From assembly GCA_012034575.1 (NCBI GenBank), contig JAAUPF010000002.1:26275-90274 (forward strand): a stretch of DNA of 64,000 bases, read 5' to 3'. Numbering within the stretch: the first letter of the stretch is position 1; each line of letters opens with the position of its first letter. Positions 36,400 to 46,465 of the stretch are shown piece after piece. Made by a program: the position numbers and the translations under genes. The notes below the pieces were generated by a model. It searched no databases and was not told where the DNA came from. It worked only from the letters and a program-made list of their open reading frames with translations. The stretch comes from Richelia sp. CSU_2_1 (GTDB lineage Bacteria; Cyanobacteriota; Cyanobacteriia; Cyanobacteriales; Microcoleaceae).

Positions 36400-37512
36400 G
36401 TGGAACTTGTAAGAGAGACAAATACCTTGACAAAAGCCCCCGGCCGGTTGTTAGTTGCAGCCAGCGGCACCGGAGGGCATTTATTTCCCGCGATCGCCAC
36501 CGCCGGGCAGTTGCCAGAATTTGATATCGAATGGCTGGGCGTTCCAGACCGCATGGAGACTCAGTTAGTCTCTTCCCTTTATCCCCTCCACACGATCGCC
36601 GTTGAAGGCTTCCAGCAGCGATTTGGACTCGGTGCTGCTGTTAATACAGTGCGAATTTTGGGCGGACTGGCCGGCTCGATCCTGCAGGTGCGCGAGTTAC
36701 TCAAAGAAGGAAATTTTCAAGGAGTATTTACGACTGGGGGCTATATTGCTGCACCGGCAATTGTAGCAGCTCGTTCTTTGGGTTTGCCAGCGATCCTCCA
36801 CGAATCTAACGCAATTCCCGGTAAAGTAACGCGCTGGTTCAGTCCAATGTGTACGAAAGTCGCGATCGGATTTGAAGCGGCGGCCCAACATTTGCTGCGA
36901 TCGAAAACAGTGTTTGCGGGAACGCCAGTGCGATCGCAATTCCTCGCGCCCCAACCTTTAAATCTGCCAATTCCTGACCCAATTCCTGACAGTGCGCCCG
37001 TAATTTTAGTCATGGGCGGTTCTCAAGGTGCCGTAGCAGTAAATAAGTTAGTTAGAGAATGCGCGAGTGCTTGGTTTGATGCGGGTGCTTGGGTAATTCA
37101 CCTCACCGGAAATAACGACCCGGATGCTGATAGCTTCAAGCATTCGCAGTATTTATCGATGCCATTTTATGATAATGTAGCGGGTTTGTTGCAGCGGGCA
37201 AATTTAGCCATCAGTCGATCGGGCGCGAGTGCTTTAACAGAATTAGCTGTAACGGGAATGCCTTCTATTTTAATTCCTTTTCCTTACGCTGCTGACGACC
37301 ACCAAAATTTTAACGCGCAAGTATTCGCCGAAGCCGGTGCTGCTTTAGCATTCCGTCAAAGCGAACTGACGGCTGATTTGTTACAAACTAAAGTTTTGCA
37401 TTTATTGAGCGATGCTGAATATTTAAAGAAAATGTCTGAAGCAGCGCGTCAGTTAGCTGTGACAGATAGTGCGGAACGTTTGGCTAATTTGGTGAGGGAA
37501 TTGTTGAACTAA
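36400..37512 (+). CDS. murG: MurG N-acetylglucosaminyltransferase
   Basis: 370 aa with a GTG start. It adds GlcNAc from UDP-GlcNAc to lipid I, forming lipid II at the cytoplasmic face. Motifs are the first Gly-rich loop ASGTGGHLFPA, FTTGGYIAAPAIVAARSLGLPAILHESNAIPG (in two parts), the third loop VMGGSQGA, and the donor site ISRSGASALTELAVTGMPSILIPFPYAADDHQ (in two parts). A TTG at codon 10 is an alternative start. The SnoaL-like gene follows after 20 bases on the same strand and may be cotranscribed. Confidence 0.95.
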   Translation: MELVRETNTLTKAPGRLLVAASGTGGHLFPAIATAGQLPEFDIEWLGVPDRMETQLVSSLYPLHTIAVEGFQQRFGLGAAVNTVRILGGLAGSILQVRELLKEGNFQGVFTTGGYIAAPAIVAARSLGLPAILHESNAIPGKVTRWFSPMCTKVAIGFEAAAQHLLRSKTVFAGTPVRSQFLAPQPLNLPIPDPIPDSAPVILVMGGSQGAVAVNKLVRECASAWFDAGAWVIHLTGNNDPDADSFKHSQYLSMPFYDNVAGLLQRANLAISRSGASALTELAVTGMPSILIPFPYAADDHQNFNAQVFAEAGAALAFRQSELTADLLQTKVLHLLSDAEYLKKMSEAARQLAVTDSAERLANLVRELLN

Positions 37513-37532
37513 TAACTAAAAACTTTTCTCAA

Positions 37533-38012
37533 ATGTATGAACTACCAGAAATCCGTTCGCTAGTCGATCGCGCCGCCATTGTAGGTACGATCGTCGCTTG
37601 TGCGAATGCGATCGATGCTAAAGACTGGCAAAAATTGCGATCGTACCTAGCAGAAGAAATAGATATCGATTATTCAGAATTTCGAGGCGAAATTCCCCGA
37701 CGAGTAACCGCCGAACAATACATCACGCAGCGAGTGGAAGCGCTTGCAGGTTTGCGAACGCTGCATATCAGTACAAATCATGAGGTAACTATTAACAATA
37801 ATAATAATACTGCAAAATGCAAATCTATCTACCAAATTTATCGACTTGACCCCGATCGCGCCGCGGCAGAGAATCGGCTGGATACAGCAGGAAACTATTT
37901 TCACTCCTTGATGCAAACAAACGGAAATTGGGTAATTACCGGGATTAAGCAAACTGTGACGATCGTTAATGGCAATTCTCAAATTCACGGTGCCCTGCGC
38001 GATAAATCTTAA
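37533..38012 (+). CDS. SnoaL-like (NTF2-fold) protein
   Basis: 159 aa. IRSLVDRAAIVGTIVACANAIDAKDWQKL followed by FRGEIPRRVTAEQYI and TLHISTNHEVTI fits the SnoaL_4/NTF2-like superfamily of small polyketide cyclase or ketosteroid isomerase-type folds, often with unknown substrates. NYFHSLMQTNGNWVITGIKQ is the closing strand pair. It lies 20 bases after murG, likely in one transcript. Confidence 0.78.
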   Translation: MYELPEIRSLVDRAAIVGTIVACANAIDAKDWQKLRSYLAEEIDIDYSEFRGEIPRRVTAEQYITQRVEALAGLRTLHISTNHEVTINNNNNTAKCKSIYQIYRLDPDRAAAENRLDTAGNYFHSLMQTNGNWVITGIKQTVTIVNGNSQIHGALRDKS

Positions 38013-38077
38013 ATTTGTTAAGGACTAAAGTCCTTACTACAAACAATTTTTACGATCGTTATACGATTGCTTAATAT

Positions 38078-40624
38078 TTAAACAGTAAAAACAGCTTTCG
38101 GATAAGCAATTCGCTTGTGATTGAACTGTTCCCAAACTCGCACAAAAACCTCCGCGATTACAGACATATCCTCCCGCGTCAAACCCGAATCAAGCAACTG
38201 ATTGTCCTGCCATCGAGCGCGCAAAATCTTGTTAACCATACTCAAAGCTTCATCGTGAGTAGCATCTTTGAGCGATCGCAGTGCCGCCTCGCAAGAATCT
38301 GCCAGCATCACAATCCCCGTTTCCCGCGACTGCGGAATCGGCCCGTCGTAGCGAAAATCTTCTTCCCTAACTTGCCGGCATTCTCTTTTAAATTTCGGAC
38401 GATCGGCATCTGCCAAAACAATCTTTACATCTTCCGATTCTTGCGCAGCAAGTTGCAGCGCTTGATGGTAAAAATAAGCGATCGACATCGTACCTTGATG
38501 TTCTGGAATAAACGCCTGAATCGCCTTCGGCAATCGATGCTTCCGTGCCATCACCAAACCCTCAGTCACGTGCTTTTTAATAATCTCGGCACTCGCCCAA
38601 GGATCGTTAATTTCATCATGTTTGTTCGGCCCGCCCATTTGATTTTCGCAAAATCCGATCGGGTCGTGCATTTTGCCAATATCGTGATATAATGTACCAG
38701 TCCTGACCAGCTCCACATTGCAACCGAGTTCCCGCGCCGCCGCCTCCGCCAAACTAGCCACAAACAGCGTGTGCTGAAAAGTCCCCGGAGCCTCCGCAGC
38801 CAACCTTTTCAACAGCGGGCGATTGGGATTTGCCAGTTCCGCCAGTCGAGTCGGCGTAATCAAGTCAAACACGTGTTCCAAATAAGGGCTGATGCCCAAA
38901 GCTACCACGCTCCAAGCCAAACCGGCCAAGCCTTGCGCCCCCACAGTACCGAGAAAAACGTACCAAATCGAACCCGAAGCAGCGCTAGCAATTAGAGTCC
39001 CCAACAAATAAACCATGCCCTGAGTCAAGCCGACAGCTACGCCCAAAAGAGCCAATTCCTCGCGCGATCGCAGCCTTTTAGCCATAAAAGCGCCCAGCAA
39101 TCCCCCCGCCGCGCTGGCCGCCAAATGAATCAAATCCACATCCAAACCCACCGGCAGCAGCGCCGACAGCAGCCCCACCGCAGTTACTCCCACCGCTGAA
39201 CCGTAGAAACTGCCAGCTAAAATCCCGATCGCGGGCAAACTCGTCCAAGGCAGCCCCAAACTCACCAGCACCGGGGCGCTCAACGCCAGCAGCAGCAGCA
39301 GCAAACGATCTCGCCGCCGCAAGAAGCGGTAGTGCTTCTCTACCAACAGCACGATCGCAATTGCCCCCCCAATTAAACACACAAACCCCGCCAATCCCAA
39401 CCAATTCACCCCCCGCCGGCTCAAACCAAAATAGTCCAGCAGCACAAAATCCGACGGCGCAATCTCTTGTCCTGCCGCCACAATAATCTCGCCCTGCTGT
39501 ACTTCGAGCGTCACCGGTTTCACCTTTTGCGCCGCCAGTTCAGCTAGCTGTTTGGTTCCCTCGGGATCTCTGGCCAAATTCGGTTGCAAAATCGCCGTTA
39601 AACCTTCTACTGCAAAAGTTTGCGCTGTCAGAGGCACCTCATCGCTCGCTTGCAGCCTCGCCGCTTCCTGCAAAACCTGTTTCGGCAGCCCCTGCGGGAT
39701 ACCTTGAGCCATCATTCTTTTCGCTACCCGACTCATTCCCGTTTGAGTTGTCTGCCATTCGGCATCGGACAAATCAAACAGCGACAAGTCATAAATCTCG
39801 CCCAAGCTTGCACTCGATTGTTTTTCTAAGGCTTCTAAAGCATTGAGATAGCGCTGGCGGGCTTCGGAAATACTGTCTGTCAAGTTTTTAAAATCTGCTG
39901 CCGGGACCGATCGGCTGTAAGCTTTCAGTTGAGCAACAGCATCTTGCTGGGATTGGTTCGCGGCCTGCTGGGGTGTTGCCGGAGACTGCAAACTCAGCCC
40001 GGAACTATTACCGCCGTCCCCCACCTGCGCCAAAATTGACCGCCACTCCCACTCCGGACAGTTCCGCAGGTAAAGCTGAGCAGCATTTGAGAGTCCCCCT
40101 GCGCCCGCCAGCGGCAGCGAGCCTGCCACTTGCCGCAGTTCGCTGCCTTGTTTCAAAAATTCTGCCAAGTCTCGATCGACTTGCGCATCTACCCCAGGGA
40201 CAAGCATCAATATCTGTACTGCCCCGTTGCGCGCTGCCTTGCGTTGGTCTTCAGTAGTTTTGTAATCCGGAACGCTGGCGCTAGCAGGAGCTTGTATCGT
40301 TTGCGGAGCTTTTGTTCCCACGTCGAGTTTCGGCTGGTTGTAGAAGCGGTGGCCCATCGTGCCCGTGAGGGAAACAACCGCTACGAACAGCAATACGGGG
40401 GAGGGGGTCTGATTTTTCAGGCAGGAAGTTGAGGTTTTACTTCTAAAAGCTGTCAAGGTATTGGGTCGATCGAACTTCGGCGGCCAGTTGTTGTGCATCG
40501 GCCCTGGCGGGCGATCGGGATATACTTTGCTGCCACCGTTTTGTATTTTAGCAATGCACTGTCGCATCGATCGCGCAGCCCCTAGTTGCTCAATTTGTCG
40601 CTTCAATGAGGAGAGCGTATTCAT
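38078..40624 (-). CDS. 7TM-HD phosphodiesterase (PgpH/YqfF family)
   Basis: 848 aa. A polar N-terminal ~50 residues precede a membrane anchor (PVLLFVAVVSLTGTMG), an extracytoplasmic 7TMR-HDED domain (~100-400) and a run of about seven membrane helices (~405-590, VNWLGLAGFVCLIGGAIAIVL onward). The cytosolic HD domain (~615-800) has FQHTLFVASLAEAAA, YHDIGKM with His647-Asp648, EIIKKHVTEGL and IPEHQGT. Characterised members of the family hydrolyse cyclic di-AMP. Relevant in cyanobacteria for osmotic and day-night control, although activity here is inferred from the family. Confidence 0.9.
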   Translation of the reverse strand: MNTLSSLKRQIEQLGAARSMRQCIAKIQNGGSKVYPDRPPGPMHNNWPPKFDRPNTLTAFRSKTSTSCLKNQTPSPVLLFVAVVSLTGTMGHRFYNQPKLDVGTKAPQTIQAPASASVPDYKTTEDQRKAARNGAVQILMLVPGVDAQVDRDLAEFLKQGSELRQVAGSLPLAGAGGLSNAAQLYLRNCPEWEWRSILAQVGDGGNSSGLSLQSPATPQQAANQSQQDAVAQLKAYSRSVPAADFKNLTDSISEARQRYLNALEALEKQSSASLGEIYDLSLFDLSDAEWQTTQTGMSRVAKRMMAQGIPQGLPKQVLQEAARLQASDEVPLTAQTFAVEGLTAILQPNLARDPEGTKQLAELAAQKVKPVTLEVQQGEIIVAAGQEIAPSDFVLLDYFGLSRRGVNWLGLAGFVCLIGGAIAIVLLVEKHYRFLRRRDRLLLLLLALSAPVLVSLGLPWTSLPAIGILAGSFYGSAVGVTAVGLLSALLPVGLDVDLIHLAASAAGGLLGAFMAKRLRSREELALLGVAVGLTQGMVYLLGTLIASAASGSIWYVFLGTVGAQGLAGLAWSVVALGISPYLEHVFDLITPTRLAELANPNRPLLKRLAAEAPGTFQHTLFVASLAEAAARELGCNVELVRTGTLYHDIGKMHDPIGFCENQMGGPNKHDEINDPWASAEIIKKHVTEGLVMARKHRLPKAIQAFIPEHQGTMSIAYFYHQALQLAAQESEDVKIVLADADRPKFKRECRQVREEDFRYDGPIPQSRETGIVMLADSCEAALRSLKDATHDEALSMVNKILRARWQDNQLLDSGLTREDMSVIAEVFVRVWEQFNHKRIAYPKAVFTV

Positions 40625-40769
40625 TTATTGAAAATTTTGGGTTGAGAACCCCGTCCTTGTTATTTGCCTTGCATTGATAGCAAGTTTGGGATGTGTTTTC
40701 TTTGGTTATTTTTACTAATCTTTTTAACTGTTAATTGCTGTTTTCCCTCCCTGTTAAAATCGCAAAATT

Positions 40770-41918
40770 CTATATTTTATGCGGTCTAATTACATAAGGT
40801 GCAGTCACCACTGGAACTTGGGCTGAGGACTCCGAAACTCCCTCGGGACTGTAAACTCCAGCCCAAACGGCAAAAAGTTTAGTTGCTAGCTCTACGATTT
40901 TGCCATCGCGCTCTGCTCCCCAGAGCGAGGACTCTCGGCCCTCGTTTGCTCCCGATCCCACACCTGCAATCGAAAGTGTCTGCCGCCATTCTACAGGAAT
41001 CGCGGCCGCTCCGTTGTACGCTCCTGATAAAGCTCCCGTCAGAGCGCAGGTGAGTTGTCCGGCTATACCGCACCGCGCCGCCCGCATCACTGACAAACGC
41101 AAGTCTTCCGGGGTACTCAGAAAGCAGTAAAAAGCTAGGACGATCGGCATCAAATTTACCGGGTTGACAGTTGCATTTATTGGCAATTTATTGTCGCGAT
41201 CGCCCGCATTTTCTCCCAGAGTCTTTGCGGTCTTCCATAGTTGAGTTGCAGCTTTTTCTAAATCCGCTCCCTGTTCTAATAATATTTGTACTTGCGACAG
41301 CATTTCTGTTAAGGCATTATCGGTTTCCAGGTAAGCAATTGTTTGCGCAATAGCTGTGGCGGGATTGAGTTTTTCTTTGAGAGCGCGCGCGATCGGATAT
41401 CCTGTTGCTAACACTCCCATTTGCCATTCTCTGGCTGTTTGATGGTGCCACACTTCTGTCGCTAGTAGTAGTTTTTCTCGCAATTTAGCTGTATTTTCAT
41501 GAAAAAACATGGCTGCTGGCAAGGCGGCAACGGCAGCTTCACTGGGATTGAGTATTGTCTGAAATTCGGTGCTTCGCGGATTGTACAGTTCAAATTTTGT
41601 AAATGCTTCCCAAGTGTCGCGCCAATCTTTTAAATCTAAAGTGCTGCACCGAATTAAACTTTGAGCGCCTGCAACGGCCAGTCTCCCGCACTCGGATGGG
41701 GTTTTGCTGTTTGAGTGTTTGCCGTTGGCAGAACTCAACCCAAACATCGCTCCTGCCAGCGATAATTGTTGGTGTTTGGTTAGTTTTAAAATCGGCTGCC
41801 AGTTTTCTGTTTGCACTCGCATACCTAGGAGTTGGTTTTGGTATTGAACTCCCAAACAGTCTCCTACAGCCGCGCCCAGTAAGGCTCCTTGAAACTTGCT
41901 CAACAGGGAATGCCGCAT
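40770..41918 (-). CDS. ADP-ribosylglycohydrolase family protein
   Basis: 382 aa. LSKFQGALLGAAVGDCLGVQYQ is the N-terminal signature of the DraG/ADP-ribosylhydrolase fold. VMRAARCGIAGQLTCALTGALSGAYNGAAAIPVEWR, read in parts, matches its C-terminal helix with the Gly-Ala-Tyr-Gly region. Several acidic metal ligands of true hydrolases are not obvious (GDCLG early; AGDRDNKLPI mid-protein), so catalysis is uncertain. Alone between repeat-rich gaps. Confidence 0.75.
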   Translation of the reverse strand: MRHSLLSKFQGALLGAAVGDCLGVQYQNQLLGMRVQTENWQPILKLTKHQQLSLAGAMFGLSSANGKHSNSKTPSECGRLAVAGAQSLIRCSTLDLKDWRDTWEAFTKFELYNPRSTEFQTILNPSEAAVAALPAAMFFHENTAKLREKLLLATEVWHHQTAREWQMGVLATGYPIARALKEKLNPATAIAQTIAYLETDNALTEMLSQVQILLEQGADLEKAATQLWKTAKTLGENAGDRDNKLPINATVNPVNLMPIVLAFYCFLSTPEDLRLSVMRAARCGIAGQLTCALTGALSGAYNGAAAIPVEWRQTLSIAGVGSGANEGRESSLWGAERDGKIVELATKLFAVWAGVYSPEGVSESSAQVPVVTAPYVIRPHKI

Positions 41919-41921
41919 AAT

Positions 41922-42200
41922 TCAGTTGATAGTTGACAGTTGACAGTTGACAGTTGATAGTTATAGTGCGAGCGTCCCCGCTCGCGATCGTGGATAATAG
42001 TGCGAGCGTCCCCGATTGCGATCGCTGATAATAGTGCCGTCGGAAAGCTTTCATAGCTGTTTCTTAACCCCGGCGGAATCGATTGATAGTCGATCGGTGT
42101 CATCAATCATCAGTCATTAGTGCAAACCGATGCCCAATTCCCAATTCCCAATTCCCCATTCCCAATTCCCCATTCCCAATTCCCAATTCCCCATTCCTAA
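41922..42200. repeat. Mixed repeats: TTGACAG, GTGCGAGCGTCCCCG, CCCAATT
   Basis: TTGATAGT/TTGACAG heptads at about 41924-41960. Then two copies of ATAGTGCGAGCGTCCCCG (about 41963 and 41996), each followed by an HIP1-like site and GATAATAG. CCCAATT/CCCCATT heptads lie at about 42131-42198. No gene is supported. Confidence 0.85.
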
Positions 42201-42273
42201 TAATTAATTCCAACATATAAGGGCCGGCCTTTTATCAAAAACCCGCCCCCATCCGATCGCGATCGGTAGATGT

Positions 42274-42714
42274 TTAATTTTTATTCAAGTAATTAACTAG
42301 AGCTCGCAGCCCCAGTCGATAACTTTCCCAGCCAAAACCGCTGATTTGTCCGATCGCCACCGGTGCGATAAACGAGTGATGCCGAAATTCTTCCCGCCGG
42401 TAAATGTTGCTCAAATGAACTTCCACAGCAGGGAGGTTAACGGCCGCGATCGCATCTCTAATTGCTACACTCGTGTGAGTGTAAGCTCCAGCGTTAATCA
42501 ACAAGCCTTGGTGCTGCCCTAACATCGCATGAATTGCATCCACCAACACTCCTTCGTGATTGGACTGCTGGATCGAGACTTTCACCTGGAGTGCTTGTGC
42601 TTCTTGCCCTAGCAACTTGTCAATCTCGTTTAAAGTCGTAGAGCCGTATACTCCAGGTTCTCGCTTGCCCAAAAGATTGAGATTGGGACCGTGCAGTACC
42701 AAGATATTTAACAA
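42274..42714 (-). CDS. aroQ: Type II 3-dehydroquinate dehydratase
   Basis: 146 aa, typical of the dodecameric type II enzyme of the shikimate pathway, which converts 3-dehydroquinate to 3-dehydroshikimate. [19 protein letters not shown] contains Arg18 and the catalytic Tyr23. [10 protein letters not shown] carries Asn74, and [18 protein letters not shown] carries catalytic His100 and the substrate-binding Ser/Ile pair. The next gene upstream on the same strand is the 45-aa gene. Confidence 0.95.
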   Translation of the reverse strand: MLNILVLHGPNLNLLGKREPGVYGSTTLNEIDKLLGQEAQALQVKVSIQQSNHEGVLVDAIHAMLGQHQGLLINAGAYTHTSVAIRDAIAAVNLPAVEVHLSNIYRREEFRHHSFIAPVAIGQISGFGWESYRLGLRALVNYLNKN

Positions 42715-42832
42715 TTTTTAAAATTCCAGCGCAACAGGTTTTTGAGAATTTTGATTTGGGGTCTTTGATTTAGGGTTTGCGATCTCGATCGAGCCTCAAA
42801 CCTCAAATCCAGTCCCGAAAATCCAGTCCCGA

Positions 42833-42970
42833 CTACCTGCGACGCCTCGGTTCGTTTACTGGAATGGGAATCGGTTCGAGCTCTGGTTGAGCTTCCGGAT
42901 TCAGCAGTCCTTCTATTAGCTTGCGAAGCCATTCTTTAATTTGCTCCAGCACCTTTTCAATGTCTTCCAT
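42833..42970 (-). CDS. 45-aa basic-tailed small protein
   Basis: A strong ribosome binding site (AAGGAGCT, ten bases before ATG) sets the start at 42970, giving MEDIEKVLEQIKEWLRKLIEG, an amphipathic helix, then a Pro/Glu stretch (PEAQPELEPIPIPVNEP) and a terminal RRRR. A longer frame to 43099 lacks such a site. I recognise no family, but the helix plus proline-rich, basic tail looks like a real small protein. About 120 bases upstream of aroQ on the same strand. Confidence 0.6.
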   Translation of the reverse strand: MEDIEKVLEQIKEWLRKLIEGLLNPEAQPELEPIPIPVNEPRRRR

Positions 42971-43280
42971 TGAACGGATAGCTCCTTTTTTTATAGTCTT
43001 GATGGCTGAACCGACGGCGAAATCTCTGAACAACAAGCAAGCACGACTTTGAAACCAACTGTCACACTTGCTTTCTCGATCGCTGGTTGTGTTGAGCAAC
43101 TTTTGAGTAACGGGAACGGTCAGTGTATTTGTCGATCGGTCTTATCCTATTATCATAACGAATCTTTACAGATAATCAAGGGTAAAAACGGAAATTCTTC
43201 AATTGTTTACATTTGGAGAATCTTAAATTAAAGTTAAAATGCCTCTCGGCTCTTGACTGCTGGGCTTTAATTTAGTATAA

Positions 43281-44537
43281 TTAGACATTTTTTAACAGTA
43301 AACTCCGACGGAGCCGATCGAGCGCAGTAGAAATACTTAAATTCCGAATCCAATCGCGACCGCGACCCTCGCCGAAACGGCATTCCCAGCTTTCTACCCC
43401 GCCGCTAGGTCCAGCCAAACCGATGTAAACCAGTCCCACAGGTTTAGCATCGGTACCGCCTCCGGGGCCCGCGACGCCGGTAATGCTCAATCCCCAATCT
43501 GTATTGAGGCCCAGGCGCACTCCGACAGCCATTTGTTTGGCAACTTGGTGGCTGACAGCACCGAATTGGGCTAAATCTTGGGGATTAACATTTAACAAAG
43601 CTTCCTTAACTCGATTGTCGTAAGCAATAATCCCGCCTAAAAAGTAACTCGAACTGCCGGGAACGCCAGTCACGATCGCTCCTAACCCTCCTCCCGTGCA
43701 GGATTCAGCCACGCTGAGAGTTTCCCCATTCAACTGCAGCAATTTACCTACAGTCGAGGCGAGGGTATCGGTATCGGCACCGTAACAGTCTAGGCCAGCA
43801 ATCTGCAGCAATTGTTGTTCGATCGGATCGATTAAACTTTTAGCAGCAGCTTCCGACTCGGCGCGAGCCGAAATTCGCAGTTTCACCTCGCCGTGATTGG
43901 CGTAGGGAGCAACAGTCGGATTGGTTAAATTCAGAAAACTATCTACATTTTCTGCGAGTGCCGATTCAGTAATGCCCCAAAACTTCAGCGTGCGGCTGTA
44001 AATAGTTGCACTGCACCACCCGGCATTTCGCAGGTAAGGAACGGCAACTTCCCGCCACATCAAGTGCATTTCCGCCGGGACTCCGGGAAAAGTCATCACT
44101 GTCACGTTAGCTACAGGCTGCCAAATAATGCCCGGTGCAGAACCGGTGCGGTTGGTCAAAATATCCGCACCTTCGGGAATCAAAGCTTGCTTGCGGTTGC
44201 TGGGAGTCATGATGCGTCCGCGTTGGGCAAATTTTTGTTCGATATCGGCGATAATTTCCGGCTTTTCGATTAAAGGAACGCCAAAAAAATCGGCGATTGT
44301 TTCGACGGTGAGGTCGTCCGGTGTCGGGCCGAGGCCTCCCGTGAACAGCAAAAGCTGCGATCGACCTAGGGCTATTTCTATTACTTTTTTGATGCGTTCT
44401 GGATTGTCACCCACCACTGTTTGATAGTAGTGGGGAATTCCCAAACTCGCTAATTCTTTAGCTAAAAACTGAGAATTGCTATTAAGAATATCGCCTAACA
44501 GCAGTTCCGTACCGACACAAATAATTTCAGCAACCAT
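43281..44537 (-). CDS. cinA: CinA competence/damage-inducible protein, NMN amidohydrolase family
   Basis: 418 aa. The N-terminal MoCF-like domain (MVAEIICVGTELLLGDILNSNS, LLFTGGLGPTPDDLTVETIADFFG in two parts) is followed by the C-terminal amidohydrolase domain (LSVAESCTGGGLGAIVTGVPGSSSYF, GVAGPGGGTDAKPVG, each shown in part). CinA domains act in pyridine nucleotide recycling, cleaving NMN and hydrolysing ADP-ribose-type compounds. In cyanobacteria CinA has also been linked to natural competence. It is a stand-alone gene with repeat-filled spacer upstream. Confidence 0.93.
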   Translation of the reverse strand: MVAEIICVGTELLLGDILNSNSQFLAKELASLGIPHYYQTVVGDNPERIKKVIEIALGRSQLLLFTGGLGPTPDDLTVETIADFFGVPLIEKPEIIADIEQKFAQRGRIMTPSNRKQALIPEGADILTNRTGSAPGIIWQPVANVTVMTFPGVPAEMHLMWREVAVPYLRNAGWCSATIYSRTLKFWGITESALAENVDSFLNLTNPTVAPYANHGEVKLRISARAESEAAAKSLIDPIEQQLLQIAGLDCYGADTDTLASTVGKLLQLNGETLSVAESCTGGGLGAIVTGVPGSSSYFLGGIIAYDNRVKEALLNVNPQDLAQFGAVSHQVAKQMAVGVRLGLNTDWGLSITGVAGPGGGTDAKPVGLVYIGLAGPSGGVESWECRFGEGRGRDWIRNLSISTALDRLRRSLLLKNV

Positions 44538-44963
44538 TGAACGATTTTAGATTTTGGATTGGGCATTGAGCATTGGGGATTTTAAATTTTAGATTTTAGA
44601 TTGTTGGATTGGTGATTGAAGATTGTTGGATTGGTGATTGTTGGATTGTGATTGACGATTTGGGATTGAGATTGTGGATTGGTATTGAAGATTGGCTTGC
44701 CGATCGGAGATTTCAGATTGAGGATTGTTAGATTTGAGATTGGCAATTTAAAAATTAGCACAATTTATTGCAACTTGAGCTGCGCGATCGAAAGAGAAGA
44801 GGAAAAGTTGAGGTTTGCGATCGAAGAAAAGCAGAAAGAAAAAAGAAATAGGGCATAGAGCATCGGACATTGAGCCTTGGGAATCAGCAAAAATTTTCCT
44901 TCTTCCCTCTTCCTTCTTCCTTCTTCCTTCTTCCTTCTTCCTTCTTCCTTCTTCCTTCTTCCT
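44538..44963. repeat. Repeat-rich gap: GATTTTA, TTGGATTG and TTCCTTC heptads
   Basis: Degenerate GATTTTAGA/TTGGATTGGTGATTG copies fill about 44545-44740. About nine TTCCTTC/TTCCCTC copies fill 44899-44964, ending exactly at the stop codon of the next minus-strand gene. Short frames here are artefacts of the heptads. Confidence 0.88.
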
Positions 44964-46019
44964 TCACCTCGCGTGTCTCCAAACCTTCCAGCTTGCGTAG
45001 CACAGCAAACCGGTTGCTCCCATAGCGTAAATTAAGCCGCTGGGAATTCCCGAAAAAGCCAGAGCTAAACTGCCTACCCAAAGCGTCAGCGCGTAAATAA
45101 ATAACACCGCAAATCGATGCGATAGTCCCGCATTTAGCAGTCGGTGGTGGAGGTGGCGCTTGTCAGCAATAAACGGTGATTTGCCGCTGCGAAGGCGATC
45201 GAGAATTACCGCCGACATATCTAAAATCGGTACAGCTAAAATTAAATATGGCAGCACCACAGAAGTTACAGCCGTAGTTTTAACTAATCCAATTACTCCT
45301 ACTCCAGCTAACGTAAAGCCGATGAAATAGGCTCCACCATCTCCCATAAATATTTGAGCTGGGTTGAAGTTATAGCGCAGAAATCCCAAGGTAGCGCCAG
45401 CGAGGGCCGCCACGATCAGGGCTGCTGCTGGTTGGTGCATGAACAGGCTGACAATCAGCATGACAACCGCCGCAATCCCTGAAACTCCAGCAGCCAAACC
45501 GTCCAAACCATCAATCCAGTTGATGGCATTGGCCATGCCGACGAGCCAGATTACCGTAATTGGCAGGCTCAACCAGCCAATATCCGTCAGTCCGAGAGAG
45601 GGGACTGTGAGAAACTCAATTTTAACGCCGGCCATCCAAGCAATGCTGGAGACGCCTGTTTGCATGAGCAAGCGTTTGAATGCTGAAAGCGAAAACAAGT
45701 CATCTGCCAAACCGATCAGAAAGAATCCGATGCCGCCGAGGGTAACTCCCCAGATTTCGTATTCATCTTTGGGATTGAGAACTTGTCCGCTAGCATCAAT
45801 GAAGCCTCCTGAAAGCCAGACAACAATCAGGGCTATGAGGGTGCCGAGAAAGATAGACACTCCTCCCAAACGAACCATCGGGCGCTGGTGGACTTTTCGA
45901 TCGCCCGGGCGATCGACTCGACCGCTTTTGAGGCCAATTTTTTTGACTATTGGCGTACTCCAGAGGACGACGATCGCGGAAACCAGAAATGCTAGTAGGT
46001 GGTACAGATGGTGGGGCAT
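44964..46019 (-). CDS. WecA/TagO-like polyprenyl-phosphate sugar-1-phosphate transferase
   Basis: 351 aa with about ten membrane helices, in the MraY/WecA superfamily. GLKSGRVDRPGDRKVHQRPMVRLGG (in parts), GLADDLFSLSA (Asp-Asp pair binding Mg), NAINWIDGLDGLAAGVSGIA, FMGDGGAYFIGF and DKRHLHHRLLNAGLSHR (His-rich loop) are all present. The absence of MraY-specific features and the VDxPxxRKxH motif favour the WecA/TagO branch, which starts lipid-linked glycans from UDP-GlcNAc. It could prime the surface polysaccharides whose transferases lie 12-27 kb away, although that is inference. Confidence 0.9.
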   Translation of the reverse strand: MPHHLYHLLAFLVSAIVVLWSTPIVKKIGLKSGRVDRPGDRKVHQRPMVRLGGVSIFLGTLIALIVVWLSGGFIDASGQVLNPKDEYEIWGVTLGGIGFFLIGLADDLFSLSAFKRLLMQTGVSSIAWMAGVKIEFLTVPSLGLTDIGWLSLPITVIWLVGMANAINWIDGLDGLAAGVSGIAAVVMLIVSLFMHQPAAALIVAALAGATLGFLRYNFNPAQIFMGDGGAYFIGFTLAGVGVIGLVKTTAVTSVVLPYLILAVPILDMSAVILDRLRSGKSPFIADKRHLHHRLLNAGLSHRFAVLFIYALTLWVGSLALAFSGIPSGLIYAMGATGLLCYASWKVWRHAR

Positions 46020-46465
46020 CTGAAATCAGTAAAGGGTGCGGGGCAATTAACGTGTCAGGCAGAGTCTACTACATTTCAGATGGCTTGTGACAAACAAACA
46101 TCTTGAATAGTGACTGGGGGTTTGACAGCAGGAGGTTTGTCGGTTGCTAGCTGCTACCGATGAATTTTGAGATTTTGTAACTCGTAATTCTAGAATTAAG
46201 GGCGAGTTTATCGAGTTCTTGAGAGCTAATTCAGTTGCTCTCTGCTGCGATCGGGGTGATTTTATCGATCGCTGGAGGCGAGTTTATCGAGATCTTTCGC
46301 TACGGATAGATATCTCTGGTAAAATCAGCCCTGCGATAGATTTATACACCCGACGCGCACTTGAAATCGGGGTTCGATCGCTAGCAACTCTCAATTTTCT
46401 CCTGCTGTGTGACCCTTTTACCCGGACACTCCAAACTACTAATTCCCCGTCACTAATCGGGAAGA
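46020..46465. other. Intergenic region, no gene seen
   Basis: About 445 bases between the wecA-like gene and the end of glyA. GGCGAGTTTATCGAG occurs twice (about 46201 and 46278) as a direct repeat. The open frame at 46219-46578 has no protein-like character and runs into the glyA 3' end. Confidence 0.45.

Noticed and set aside
38117..38692. 191-codon frame antisense to the 7TM-HD gene
   Set aside because: Lies entirely opposite the conserved HD domain and lacks a ribosome binding site.
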